DNA of 5,703 nucleotides, from assembly GCA_947374535.1 (NCBI GenBank), contig CANCCJ010000163.1:1-5703 (forward strand). Direction: 5' to 3'. The stretch is from Comamonadaceae bacterium (lineage in GTDB: Bacteria > Pseudomonadota > Gammaproteobacteria > Burkholderiales > Burkholderiaceae). Positions 1-5,703 of the stretch are shown here, piece by piece. The notes beneath the pieces were generated by a model. The model did no database searches. It had not been told where the DNA came from and worked only from the letters and a program-made list of their open reading frames with translations. The position numbers and the translations under genes were made by a program. Position 1 is the first letter of the stretch. Each line of letters starts with the position of its first letter.

Positions 1-2
1 CA

Positions 3-8
3 CCCCTC
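3..8 (-). promoter_or_regulatory. Possible ribosome binding site for a gene beyond the left edge
   Basis: On the minus strand, after the iscA stop, the sequence reads GAGGGG. It could serve the next isc-operon gene, which in proteobacteria of this arrangement is usually hscB. No start codon is within the window, so this is inference from context and a purine-rich match only. Confidence 0.3.
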
Positions 9-11
9 ACT

Positions 12-335
12 TTAGATACGGAACGATTCGCCGCAACCGCAGCGGTCGCGTTCGTTCGGGTTCAAAAACTTGAAGCCTTCATTCAAACCCTCACGCACAA
101 AGTCGAGTTGTGTACCGTCGATGTAGGCCAAGCTCTTGGGGTCGATCAACACCTTCACGCCATGATCTTCAAAGATCACGTCTTCAGGCTCAGTCTCATC
201 CACATACTCAAGCTTATAGGCTAAGCCAGAACAGCCGGTGGTCTTGACGCCCAAACGCACGCCCACGCCCTTGCCGCGTTTGGCGAGGTAGCGGGTCACG
301 TGTCGTGCCGCTGCTTCAGTCAATGTGACAGCCAT
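12..335 (-). CDS. iscA: IscA, A-type iron-sulfur cluster carrier protein
   Basis: This 107-residue protein belongs to the HesB/IscA (A-type carrier) family, which receives or carries Fe-S clusters and iron in the cytoplasm and hands them to client apoproteins, especially [4Fe-4S] enzymes. The three invariant cysteines are visible at C35 (in TTGCSGLAY) and at C99 and C101 (RCGCGESF near the C-terminus), the same positions as in E. coli IscA, and the length is also identical. The ATG at 333-335 lies 14 bp after the iscU stop. Its ribosome binding site is weak (an A-rich AAAGAAA stretch), so translational coupling to iscU is plausible. As the last isc gene in the window it should share the transcript that starts before iscR. 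ErpA or another A-type paralogue is unlikely given its place directly after iscU. Confidence 0.97.
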   Translation of the reverse strand: MAVTLTEAAARHVTRYLAKRGKGVGVRLGVKTTGCSGLAYKLEYVDETEPEDVIFEDHGVKVLIDPKSLAYIDGTQLDFVREGLNEGFKFLNPNERDRCGCGESFRI

Positions 336-349
336 GATTTTTTCTTTGA

Positions 350-739
350 TTAAGCCGCAGCGTGTTTCTTTTTGTAATCGTCCACAGCAGCCTTGATGGC
401 GTCTTCAGCCAAGATGGAGCAATGGATTTTCACAGGCGGCAGCGCCAGCTCTTCAGCAATTTCACTGTTCTTCAAAGCAGCGGCTTCGTCCAAGGTTTTA
501 CCCTTGACCCACTCGGTCACAAGTGACGAAGAAGCGATGGCAGAGCCGCAGCCGTAGGTTTTGAAACGTGCATCTTCGATCACGCCCGTGATGGGGTTGA
601 CCTTGATTTGCAATTTCATCACGTCACCGCAAGCGGGCGCGCCCACCATGCCGGTCCCTACAGAGTCGTCGCCCTTGTCAAAGGCGCCAACGTTGCGAGG
701 GTTTTCGTAGTGGTCGATTACTTTTTCAGAATAAGCCAT
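350..739 (-). CDS. iscU: IscU, Fe-S cluster assembly scaffold
   Basis: This 129-residue protein is the scaffold on which IscS-derived sulfur and iron are assembled into a [2Fe-2S] cluster before HscA/HscB-assisted transfer. The ligand set is complete: C37 and D39 in APACGDV, C64 in [11 protein letters not shown], and H106-C107 in KIHCS. The LPPVK motif recognised by the HscA chaperone is at residues 100-104. Numbering from the second cysteine on is one higher than in E. coli IscU, indicating a single-residue insertion in the loop between the first two cysteines. The start ATG has a good ribosome binding site, AAGGAA at 746-751, six bases upstream, overlapping the region of the iscS stop. The tail ends in a lysine/alanine stretch (KKKHAAA). 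The intact LPPVK motif implies that hscA and hscB are present, probably just beyond the left edge. Confidence 0.98.
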   Translation of the reverse strand: MAYSEKVIDHYENPRNVGAFDKGDDSVGTGMVGAPACGDVMKLQIKVNPITGVIEDARFKTYGCGSAIASSSLVTEWVKGKTLDEAAALKNSEIAEELALPPVKIHCSILAEDAIKAAVDDYKKKHAAA

Positions 740-754
740 GATGAATTTCCTTAA

Positions 755-1969
755 TTAATGCGCAGCCCATTGGATGGTGCTGATGTCGATGCCGTCTTTG
801 TACATGTCCCACAAGGGGCTGAGTTCGCGTAGCTTGGCCACGTTGAGGCGAATGGTTTCAATCGCGTAGTCGATTTCCTCTTCGGTCGAGAACCGACCGG
901 TAGTCATGCGCAAGCTGCTGTGCGCCAACTCGTCGCTGCGGCCCAAGGCACGCAACACATAGCTGGGCTCTAAGCTGGCTGAAGTACAAGCGGATCCCGA
1001 CGACACCGCCAAGCCTTTGATACCCATGATGAGCGACTCGCCTTCCACATAGTTGAAGCTGATGTTCAAGTTGTGGGGCACGCGGTGTTCCATGTTGCCA
1101 TTAATGAAGACTTGCTCCATGTCTTTGAAACCATCAAGCAAACGCTTTTGCAGCGCTTTGGCTTTGGCGATGTCTTGCGCCATCTCGAGTTTGGCCAGCC
1201 TGAAAGCTTCTCCCATGCCTACGCACTGGTGTGTTGGCAACGTACCGCTGCGCATACCGCGCTCGTGACCGCCGCCGTGCATTTGCGCCTCTAAGCGCAC
1301 GCGAGGCTTGCGGCGCACATACAAAGCACCAATGCCTTTAGGGCCGTAGGTTTTGTGCGAGGCCAAGCTCATCAAGTCGACGGGCAAGGTCGCCATGTCG
1401 ATCTCAACTTTGCCCGTGGACTGAGCCGCATCGACGTGGAAGATGATGCCTTTTTCGCGACACATCGCACCAATACCGGCGATGTCTTGAATCACACCAA
1501 TTTCATTGTTCACGTGCATGACGCTGATCAAAATGGTGTCTGGGCGGATGGCTGCTTTGAGCGCATCCATGCTCAACATGCCGTCTTCTTGCACGTCGAG
1601 GTAAGTCACTTCAAAGCCTTGGCGCTCCAACTCACGCATGGTGTCGAGTACGGCTTTGTGCTCGGTCTTCACGGTGATGAGGTGCTTGCCTTTGGACTGG
1701 TAGAAATGCGCCGCACCTTTAATGGCGAGGTTGTTGGACTCTGTGGCACCAGATGTCCACACGATTTCGCGTGGGTCTGCACCGATGAGAGCAGCCACGT
1801 CTTCGCGGGCTTTTTCAACCGCAGCTTCTGCTTCCCAACCCCACGCATGACTGCGCGATGCGGGGTTGCCAAAGTGCTCGCGCAACCAAGGAATCATGGC
1901 GTCCACGACGCGTGGATCCACAGGGTTGGTTGCACCGTAATCGAGGTAAATGGGGAAATGTGGCGTCAT
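755..1969 (-). CDS. iscS: IscS, PLP-dependent cysteine desulfurase
   Basis: This 404-residue enzyme converts L-cysteine to L-alanine and carries the released sulfur as a persulfide, supplying IscU and often tRNA thiolation pathways. It is a group I NifS/IscS class V aminotransferase-fold protein with the same length as E. coli IscS. Visible features are the N-terminal [15 protein letters not shown] segment, TSGATESNN at 72-80, H104 in the KTEHKAVL segment, the HVDAAQS stretch at 178-184, the PLP Schiff-base lysine K206 in SHKTYGPKG, and the persulfide cysteine C328 in [14 protein letters not shown]. The protein ends IQWAAH, as is usual for IscS. The ATG at 1967-1969 gives the family's normal N-terminus but has no convincing Shine-Dalgarno sequence (upstream reads GACCTCGAT), so expression may partly depend on coupling to iscR, 40 bp upstream. 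Group II SufS/CsdA is excluded by the ordered group I active-site loop. Confidence 0.98.
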   Translation of the reverse strand: MTPHFPIYLDYGATNPVDPRVVDAMIPWLREHFGNPASRSHAWGWEAEAAVEKAREDVAALIGADPREIVWTSGATESNNLAIKGAAHFYQSKGKHLITVKTEHKAVLDTMRELERQGFEVTYLDVQEDGMLSMDALKAAIRPDTILISVMHVNNEIGVIQDIAGIGAMCREKGIIFHVDAAQSTGKVEIDMATLPVDLMSLASHKTYGPKGIGALYVRRKPRVRLEAQMHGGGHERGMRSGTLPTHQCVGMGEAFRLAKLEMAQDIAKAKALQKRLLDGFKDMEQVFINGNMEHRVPHNLNISFNYVEGESLIMGIKGLAVSSGSACTSASLEPSYVLRALGRSDELAHSSLRMTTGRFSTEEEIDYAIETIRLNVAKLRELSPLWDMYKDGIDISTIQWAAH

Positions 1970-2009
1970 ATCGAGGTCGGTTTCTATCTAGATTGAACGA
2001 GGGTGTTGA

Positions 2010-2546
2010 TTAGTTTTTGGCGAAGGCGTTGCCCAAGGCAAACACCGAGTTGGGGGCATTCACGCGGATGGGCTTGGCCACAGGCATAGGCGAAATGGCG
2101 CGTTTCAGCGCAGGCTTGTTTTCGATCTCCACGCCTTTGGCGAGTTGGTCGTCCACCAACTTTTGCAAGGTCACCGAATCCAAGAACTCAACCATACGTT
2201 GGTTGAGCGAGGCCCAGAGCTCATGCGTCATGCAGCGGCCTGTTTCGCCCAAGCAGTTTTCTTTGCCACCGCAGTGGGTCGCATCGATGGGCTCATCCAC
2301 CGACACGATGATGTCAGCCACGGTAATTTCCGCTGCCTTGCGACCCAGCGAGTAACCGCCGCCGGGGCCACGGGTGGACTCCACCAAGTCGTGGCGTCGC
2401 AGCTTGCCGAACAGCTGCTCGAGGTAGGACAAAGAAATTTGTTGACGTTGGCTGATGGCAGCCAGCGTGACGGGACCGCTGTTTTGACGCAGGGCCAAAT
2501 CAATCATGGCGGTGACCGCAAAACGACCTTTGGTGGTGAGACGCAT
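2010..2546 (-). CDS. iscR: IscR, Rrf2-family [2Fe-2S] transcriptional regulator of isc
   Basis: This 178-residue Rrf2-family regulator is the Fe-S sensor that, in its [2Fe-2S] form, represses the isc operon at type-1 sites, and in cluster-free form can act at type-2 sites. The winged helix-turn-helix occupies about residues 1-68, starting MRLTTKGRFAVTAM, with the recognition segment LSYLEQLFGKLR (including E43) and the wing RGPGGGYSLGR. The cluster ligands are C92, C98, C105 and H108, in a loop one residue longer than in E. coli IscR. The protein runs about 16 residues longer than the E. coli protein; its tail beyond roughly residue 140 is basic, proline-containing and of no recognised domain. 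The ATG at 2544-2546 is preceded by AGGAG at 2553-2557, six bases away. A candidate operator lies just upstream, consistent with autorepression. Confidence 0.96.
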   Translation of the reverse strand: MRLTTKGRFAVTAMIDLALRQNSGPVTLAAISQRQQISLSYLEQLFGKLRRHDLVESTRGPGGGYSLGRKAAEITVADIIVSVDEPIDATHCGGKENCLGETGRCMTHELWASLNQRMVEFLDSVTLQKLVDDQLAKGVEIENKPALKRAISPMPVAKPIRVNAPNSVFALGNAFAKN

Positions 2547-2552
2547 GGCAAG

Positions 2553-2557
2553 CTCCT
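2553..2557 (-). promoter_or_regulatory. Ribosome binding site of iscR
   Basis: Read on the minus strand this is AGGAG, six bases before the iscR ATG at 2544-2546. It supports that start, which also matches the standard Rrf2 N-terminus MRLTTKGR. Confidence 0.8.
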
Positions 2558-2571
2558 ATCTGTGGTTGGGC

Positions 2572-2596
2572 TTTGTCGACTAATTAGGTCAAGTAT
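2572..2596 (-). promoter_or_regulatory. Candidate type-1 IscR operator upstream of iscR
   Basis: On the minus strand this 25-bp stretch begins ATACTTGACC, continues TAATTAGTCGAC and ends AAA. It agrees well with the type-1 IscR site as I remember it (ATA, then TTGAC, an A/T-rich centre, then AGTC). It lies 26-50 bp before the iscR start codon, where the autoregulatory site would be expected. A possible -10 hexamer TATACT (2592-2597, minus strand) overlaps the upstream edge, so bound IscR would block polymerase; no convincing -35 hexamer is seen at the right distance. The consensus comparison is from memory, and the promoter assignment is inference. Confidence 0.65.
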
Positions 2597-2633
2597 AGCT
2601 TAATCCCCACGGATTTGCTCGGGTACTCCATTT

Positions 2634-4745
2634 TCAAAGCATCACTTTGTCATGCCCTGCTCCGCCGAACGCCTGCTCCCGTAAGGTGGCCAGCTGGTCG
2701 CGCACGCGGGCAGCGTTCTCGAACTCGAGGTTGCGGGCATGTTCCATCATCAGCTTTTCTAAGCGTTTGATTTCTTTGGCAACGTCTCGCTCACTCATGT
2801 CTTCGATGGCGGCGCGTTGCAGCTCGCGCTCTTGCGCTTCTTTGCCGGCCTTCTCGCTATAGACGCCATCGATCAAATCGCGAATGCCCTTGACCACACC
2901 GCGTGGCGTGATGCCATGCGCTTCGTTGTGCGCCAACTGCTTGACGCGACGACGTTCCGTCTCGCCAATCGCCTTTTTCATCGACTCGGTCATGCGGTCG
3001 GCATACAGAATGGCTTTACCGCTCAAGTTACGCGCGGCCCGGCCAATGGTTTGAATCAAGCTGCGTTCAGAGCGTAAGAACCCTTCTTTGTCGGCATCCA
3101 AAATCGCCACCAGCGACACCTCGGGCAAGTCAATGCCCTCGCGCAGCAAGTTGATGCCGACCAGCACGTCAAAGGTGCCTAAGCGCAGATCGCGCAAGAT
3201 TTCCACGCGCTCCACGGTGTCCACGTCGCTGTGGATGTAGCGCACTTTCACGCCGTTGTCGGTCAGGTAATCGGTCAGCTGCTCAGCCATGCGTTTGGTG
3301 AGCGTGGTGATGAGCACGCGCTCGTTGAGCTCCACACGGATGCGAATTTCTTGCAGCACATCGTCCACTTGATGCGTGGCAGGACGCACTTCCACCAGCG
3401 GATCCACCAAGCCGGTGGGCCGCACCAACTGTTCCACCACTTTGCTGGCGTGGGTCTTTTCGTAGTCGGCGGGCGTGGCCGAGACAAACACCACTTGGCG
3501 CATGCGCTTTTCAAACTCCTCTAGTTTGAGCGGGCGATTGTCCAACGCGCTGGGTAAGCGAAAACCGTACTCCACAAGCGTCGTTTTGCGCGCACGGTCG
3601 CCGTTGTACATGCCGCCGAGTTGGCCAATCATGACGTGGCTTTCGTCCAAAAACATGATCGAGTCTTTGGGCATGTAGTCGGTCAAGGTGCTGGGCGGCG
3701 CGCCCACGGGTGCGCCGGACAAATGGCGGGTGTAGTTCTCAATGCCTTTGCAGTGGCCGACTTCGCTGAGCATTTCTAAGTCAAAGCGGGTGCGCTGCTC
3801 CAAGCGCTGTGCTTCGACCAGCTTGTTCATGCCCACCAGCTCTTTCAAACGATCAGCCAATTCCACCTTGATGGTCTCCACCGCCGCCAACACGCGGTCG
3901 CGCGGCGTGACGTAATGGCTCGATGGATAGATGGTGAAACGCGGAATCTTTTGGCGAATACGACCCGTCAGTGGGTCAAACAGTTGCAGGCTTTCAATTT
4001 CGTCATCAAACAGTTCAATGCGAATCGCCAATTCGGAATGTTCCGCAGGAAACACATCAATCGTGTCGCCACGCACGCGGAATTTGCCGCGTGAAAAATC
4101 TTGGTCGTTGCGCTCGTACTGCATGCGCACCAACTGGGCAATGGCATCGCGCTGGCCCACTTTGTCGCCGGCGCGCAGCGTCATGATCATCTGGTGGTAG
4201 CTCTCGGGCTCACCGATACCGTAGATGGCTGACACCGTGGCCACCACGATCACATCGCGTCGCTCCAAGATGCTCTTGGTGCAGCTCAAGCGCATTTGCT
4301 CAATGTGCTCGTTGATGGCGCTGTCTTTCTCAATGAACAAATCGCGCTGCGGCACATAGGCCTCAGGTTGGTAGTAGTCGTAGTAGCTGACGAAATACTC
4401 CACAGCGTTATTTGGAAAGAATTCACGAAACTCGCTATACAGCTGCGCCGCCAAGGTTTTGTTGGGTGCAAACACAATGGCGGGACGCCCCATTTGGGCA
4501 ATCACATTGGCCATGGTGAAGGTTTTGCCCGAACCCGTCACGCCCAAAAGGGTTTGAAACACCTCGCCATCGTTGATGCCCTCCACCAATTGCGCAATGG
4601 CTGTGGGCTGGTCGCCCGCAGGCGGATACGGCTGAAACAGCTCAAACGGCGAGCCGGGGTAGCTAACCATTGTTCCCTTGGGAGGTTCTGGAGCCTCGGC
4701 GGCGGCTGGCGTCGCGTCAGAAAGTGTTTCGGTAGATGCAGACAT
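2634..4745 (-). CDS. uvrB: UvrB, excinuclease ABC subunit B
   Basis: UvrB is the damage-verification subunit of nucleotide excision repair: it is loaded by UvrA, opens the DNA, and recruits UvrC for the dual incision. With the ATG at 4743-4745 the protein is 703 residues. Motifs in order are GDQP near residue 45, Walker A GVTGSGKT at 68-75, the beta-hairpin segment [16 protein letters not shown] at about 117-132, the DESH Walker B at 367-370, SATP at 422-425, QTIGRAAR (motif VI) at 565-572, and a C-terminal UVR coiled-coil domain at about 657-692 that contacts UvrC. No disruption is seen. The start is uncertain. ATG 4743-4745 gives an Ala/Pro/Glu-rich extension but has no clear ribosome binding site; ATG 4668-4670 has AAGGG at 4675-4679 (spacing four) and gives 678 residues, nearer the E. 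coli length of 673; a TTG at 4785-4787 is less likely because it lies in a hairpin/T-tract. No LexA-type box was seen upstream. The gene ends 87 bp before iscR, in the same direction. Confidence 0.96.
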   Translation of the reverse strand: MSASTETLSDATPAAAEAPEPPKGTMVSYPGSPFELFQPYPPAGDQPTAIAQLVEGINDGEVFQTLLGVTGSGKTFTMANVIAQMGRPAIVFAPNKTLAAQLYSEFREFFPNNAVEYFVSYYDYYQPEAYVPQRDLFIEKDSAINEHIEQMRLSCTKSILERRDVIVVATVSAIYGIGEPESYHQMIMTLRAGDKVGQRDAIAQLVRMQYERNDQDFSRGKFRVRGDTIDVFPAEHSELAIRIELFDDEIESLQLFDPLTGRIRQKIPRFTIYPSSHYVTPRDRVLAAVETIKVELADRLKELVGMNKLVEAQRLEQRTRFDLEMLSEVGHCKGIENYTRHLSGAPVGAPPSTLTDYMPKDSIMFLDESHVMIGQLGGMYNGDRARKTTLVEYGFRLPSALDNRPLKLEEFEKRMRQVVFVSATPADYEKTHASKVVEQLVRPTGLVDPLVEVRPATHQVDDVLQEIRIRVELNERVLITTLTKRMAEQLTDYLTDNGVKVRYIHSDVDTVERVEILRDLRLGTFDVLVGINLLREGIDLPEVSLVAILDADKEGFLRSERSLIQTIGRAARNLSGKAILYADRMTESMKKAIGETERRRVKQLAHNEAHGITPRGVVKGIRDLIDGVYSEKAGKEAQERELQRAAIEDMSERDVAKEIKRLEKLMMEHARNLEFENAARVRDQLATLREQAFGGAGHDKVML

Positions 4746-4785
4746 GGTGTGTAAAAACTTCGGGGCGCAAAAAAACGTGCGGTTC

Positions 4786-4802
4786 AAAAAACCCTGCGGG
4801 TT
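4786..4802 (-). terminator. Small hairpin with T-tract in the uvrB leader (attenuator- or terminator-like)
   Basis: On the minus strand the sequence reads AACCC-GCA-GGGTT followed immediately by TTTT, that is, a five-bp stem with a three-base loop and a run of six Ts in total. It resembles a very short intrinsic terminator or attenuator lying about 40 bp before the uvrB ATG at 4745. The stem is short, so termination activity is doubtful. Its presence argues mildly that the TTG at 4785-4787 inside it is not the true uvrB start. Confidence 0.25.
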
Positions 4803-4823
4803 GACCCTTAAAATTCAGGCCGA

Positions 4824-4851
4824 ACGTGCAAGCCTACCGCAGACTGCACGT
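4824..4851. repeat. Inverted repeat in the uvrB/aminotransferase divergent intergenic region
   Basis: Perfect seven-bp arms ACGTGCA (4824-4830) and TGCACGT (4845-4851) are separated by 14 bp. The centre-to-centre spacing of 21 bp is two helical turns, compatible with a dimeric regulator site, and the arms could also form a hairpin in a transcript. It lies 43 bp before the aminotransferase start and about 80 bp before the uvrB start. No specific regulator is recognised, and a match of this size could occur by chance. The rest of the 149-bp region shows no convincing promoter on either strand; a TAAAAT at 4809-4814 (plus strand) is a weak -10 candidate without a -35. Confidence 0.4.
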
Positions 4852-4883
4852 GTTCACCTAACCCTCTCTCTTTATCCGTGATC

Positions 4884-4888
4884 AAGGA
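4884..4888 (+). promoter_or_regulatory. Ribosome binding site of the aminotransferase gene
   Basis: AAGGA stands six bases before the ATG at 4895-4897. This spacing favours that start over the second in-frame ATG at 4901, which would be 12 bases away. Confidence 0.75.
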
Positions 4889-4894
4889 CTGACG

Positions 4895-5703
4895 ATGTCA
4901 ATGTTTACCGCTGTCGAAATGGCACCCCGCGACCCCATCTTGGGCCTCAACGAGCAATACAACGCCGACACCAACCCAAACAAGGTCAACCTCGGCGTGG
5001 GTGTGTACTTCGACGACAACGGCAAACTGCCTTTGCTGCAATGCGTGCAAGCCGCTGAAAAAACCATGATGGCCACGCCATCAGCACGCGGCTACTTGCC
5101 TATCGACGGTATTGCGGCCTACGACGCTGCGGTCAAAGGCTTGGTCTTCGGTGCGGACTCTGAAGCTGTCACCTCTGGCCGCGTGGCCACAGTGCAAGGC
5201 ATTGGCGGCACAGGCGGCTTGAAAATCGGTGCCGACTTCTTGAAGCGTTTGAGCCCCAACGCCACCGTGTTGATCTCTGACCCCAGCTGGGAAAACCACC
5301 GCGCCTTGTTCACCAACGCCGGTTTCAAGGTTGACACCTACGCTTATTACGACGCTGAAAAACGCGGCGTGAACTTTGAAGGCATGTTGGCGTCATTGAA
5401 CGCCGCTACGGCAGGCACCATCGTGGTGTTGCACGCTTGCTGCCACAACCCCACTGGCTACGACATCACTGCAGCCCAATGGGACCAAGTGGTGGCGGTG
5501 GTCAAAGCCAAAAACCTCACCGCTTTCTTAGACATGGCCTACCAAGGCTTTGGCCACGGCATTGCCGCGTATGACGCCGCCGTCAAGAGCCTGGTGTTCG
5601 GGTTTGAGAGCGAACCCGTCACCTCCGGCCGCGTGGCCACCGTGCAAGGCATTGGCGGCACAGGCGGCTTGAAAATCGGCGCTGACTTTTTGAAGCGCTT
5701 GAG
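4895..5703 (+). CDS. tyrB: Class I aromatic/aspartate aminotransferase (TyrB/AspC family), partial, with anomalous internal repeat
   Basis: The open frame gives 269 residues and runs off the right edge. Residues 1-221 match the PLP-dependent fold I aspartate/aromatic aminotransferase family, which transfers the amino group of Asp, Tyr or Phe to 2-oxoglutarate. Visible features are the start MFTAVEMAPRDPILGLNE, VNLGVGVY at 31-38, GGTGG at 104-108 (PLP phosphate region), the conserved Trp W132 in DPSWENH, N185 in CCHNPTG, and D213 and Y216 in FLDMAYQGFG. The resemblance is somewhat closer to TyrB than AspC (for example GADFLKR, DPSWENH, FLDMAYQGFG), but substrate preference cannot be fixed. Family members are about 400 residues. 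From residue 222 the expected path to the Schiff-base lysine (an SxSK motif roughly 30 residues further on) is missing; residues 222-269 instead repeat residues 72-119 with four changes. The frame stays open through the junction. This is either a chimeric sequence or an in-frame internal duplication, so the gene beyond 5557 should not be trusted. Confidence 0.85.
   Translation, partial: MSMFTAVEMAPRDPILGLNEQYNADTNPNKVNLGVGVYFDDNGKLPLLQCVQAAEKTMMATPSARGYLPIDGIAAYDAAVKGLVFGADSEAVTSGRVATVQGIGGTGGLKIGADFLKRLSPNATVLISDPSWENHRALFTNAGFKVDTYAYYDAEKRGVNFEGMLASLNAATAGTIVVLHACCHNPTGYDITAAQWDQVVAVVKAKNLTAFLDMAYQGFGHGIAAYDAAVKSLVFGFESEPVTSGRVATVQGIGGTGGLKIGADFLKRL
5108..5253 (+). repeat. Direct repeat copy 1, in the native N-terminal part of the aminotransferase
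   Basis: These bases encode residues 72-119 (GIAAYDAAVK through GADFLKRL) at the position expected for the family. They match 5558-5703 at 120 of 146 positions by hand alignment without gaps, offset exactly 450 bp. The longest identical run is 38 bp (5192-5229 and 5642-5679). Confidence 0.95.
5558..5703 (+). repeat. Direct repeat copy 2, misplaced after the aminotransferase PLP-binding Asp/Tyr segment
   Basis: This copy encodes residues 222-269, the same 48 residues as copy 1 with four substitutions (Gly to Ser, Ala to Phe, Asp to Glu, Ala to Pro). It is reached in frame directly after AYQGFGH and continues to the last base of the window, so its far end is unknown. Twenty-one codons differ from copy 1, of which seventeen are synonymous. 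That pattern indicates a separate functional allele or paralogue as the source rather than a fresh copy of the neighbouring sequence. Confidence 0.93.

Noticed and set aside
1355..1996. 213-codon plus-strand open frame opposite iscS
   Set aside because: It is wholly antisense to a fully conserved iscS, has no recognisable domain, and looks like the typical shadow frame from codon bias in GC-rich DNA.
2145..2603. 152-codon plus-strand open frame opposite iscR and its promoter
   Set aside because: It is antisense to iscR with all IscR motifs intact, and the histidine/glutamine-rich composition is that of a reverse-complement shadow.
4296..4754. 152-codon plus-strand open frame opposite the uvrB N-terminal region
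   Set aside because: It is the complement of the conserved UvrB Walker A and beta-hairpin coding region, with valine/arginine-rich shadow composition and no homology recognised.
4801..4829. Plus-strand sigma-70 promoter starting at TTGACC 4801-4806
   Set aside because: The -35-like hexamer is good, but at 16-18 bp spacing the sequence is GC-rich (around ACGTGC) with no -10 resemblance.
4746..4894. Possible LexA (SOS) box upstream of uvrB
   Set aside because: No CTGT-N8-ACAG-like palindrome is present in the intergenic region; SOS control cannot be supported from the sequence.
4882..5337. Three minus-strand open frames of 64-72 codons opposite the aminotransferase
   Set aside because: They overlap each other and the clearly conserved aminotransferase frame, and show no ribosome binding sites or recognisable protein features.
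5108..5703. Mobile element or CRISPR-like origin for the direct repeat
   Set aside because: There are only two copies, both coding in the same frame, with no terminal inverted repeats, target-site duplication, spacers or transposase; the repeat is gene sequence.

Overview
The window looks like a chromosomal housekeeping segment from a betaproteobacterium, most likely Burkholderiales and probably Comamonadaceae-like. The basis is the protein style (IscR with a C-terminal extension, UvrB with an Ala/Pro/Glu-rich N-terminal extension), moderate-to-high GC and gene order. The taxonomic call is inference from family resemblance; no database search was possible.

Layout: positions 12-2546 hold the minus-strand Fe-S cluster assembly operon, transcribed iscR > iscS > iscU > iscA, with gaps of 40, 15 and 14 bp. 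The window ends 11 bp after iscA, where a purine-rich stretch could be the ribosome binding site of the next gene (hscB would be usual). Positions 2547-2633 carry the iscR promoter region with a good match to a type-1 IscR operator. Positions 2634-4745 encode UvrB, also on the minus strand and co-directional with isc, with no clear terminator between them. A 149-bp divergent intergenic region (4746-4894) separates uvrB from a plus-strand class I aromatic/aspartate aminotransferase that starts at 4895 and runs off the window end.

How the genes work together: IscS takes sulfur from cysteine, IscU is the scaffold on which the cluster is built, IscA is an A-type carrier, and IscR is the [2Fe-2S] sensor that represses its own operon when cluster supply is adequate. 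Key residues of all four are present. UvrB is the damage-verification helicase subunit of nucleotide excision repair; it has no known functional tie to isc beyond adjacency.

The one real anomaly is in the aminotransferase. After a normal first 221 residues, ending at the conserved PLP-binding Asp/Tyr segment, the reading frame does not continue to the catalytic-lysine region. It returns to a second, diverged version of its own residues 72-119 (bases 5558-5703 repeat 5108-5253 at 82% identity, exactly 450 bp apart). The differences are mostly synonymous, so the second segment seems to come from another functional allele or paralogue. A chimeric assembly or chimeric read is the leading explanation; an in-frame internal duplication or recombination is the biological alternative. 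I found no novel defence, mobile or RNA system in this window.
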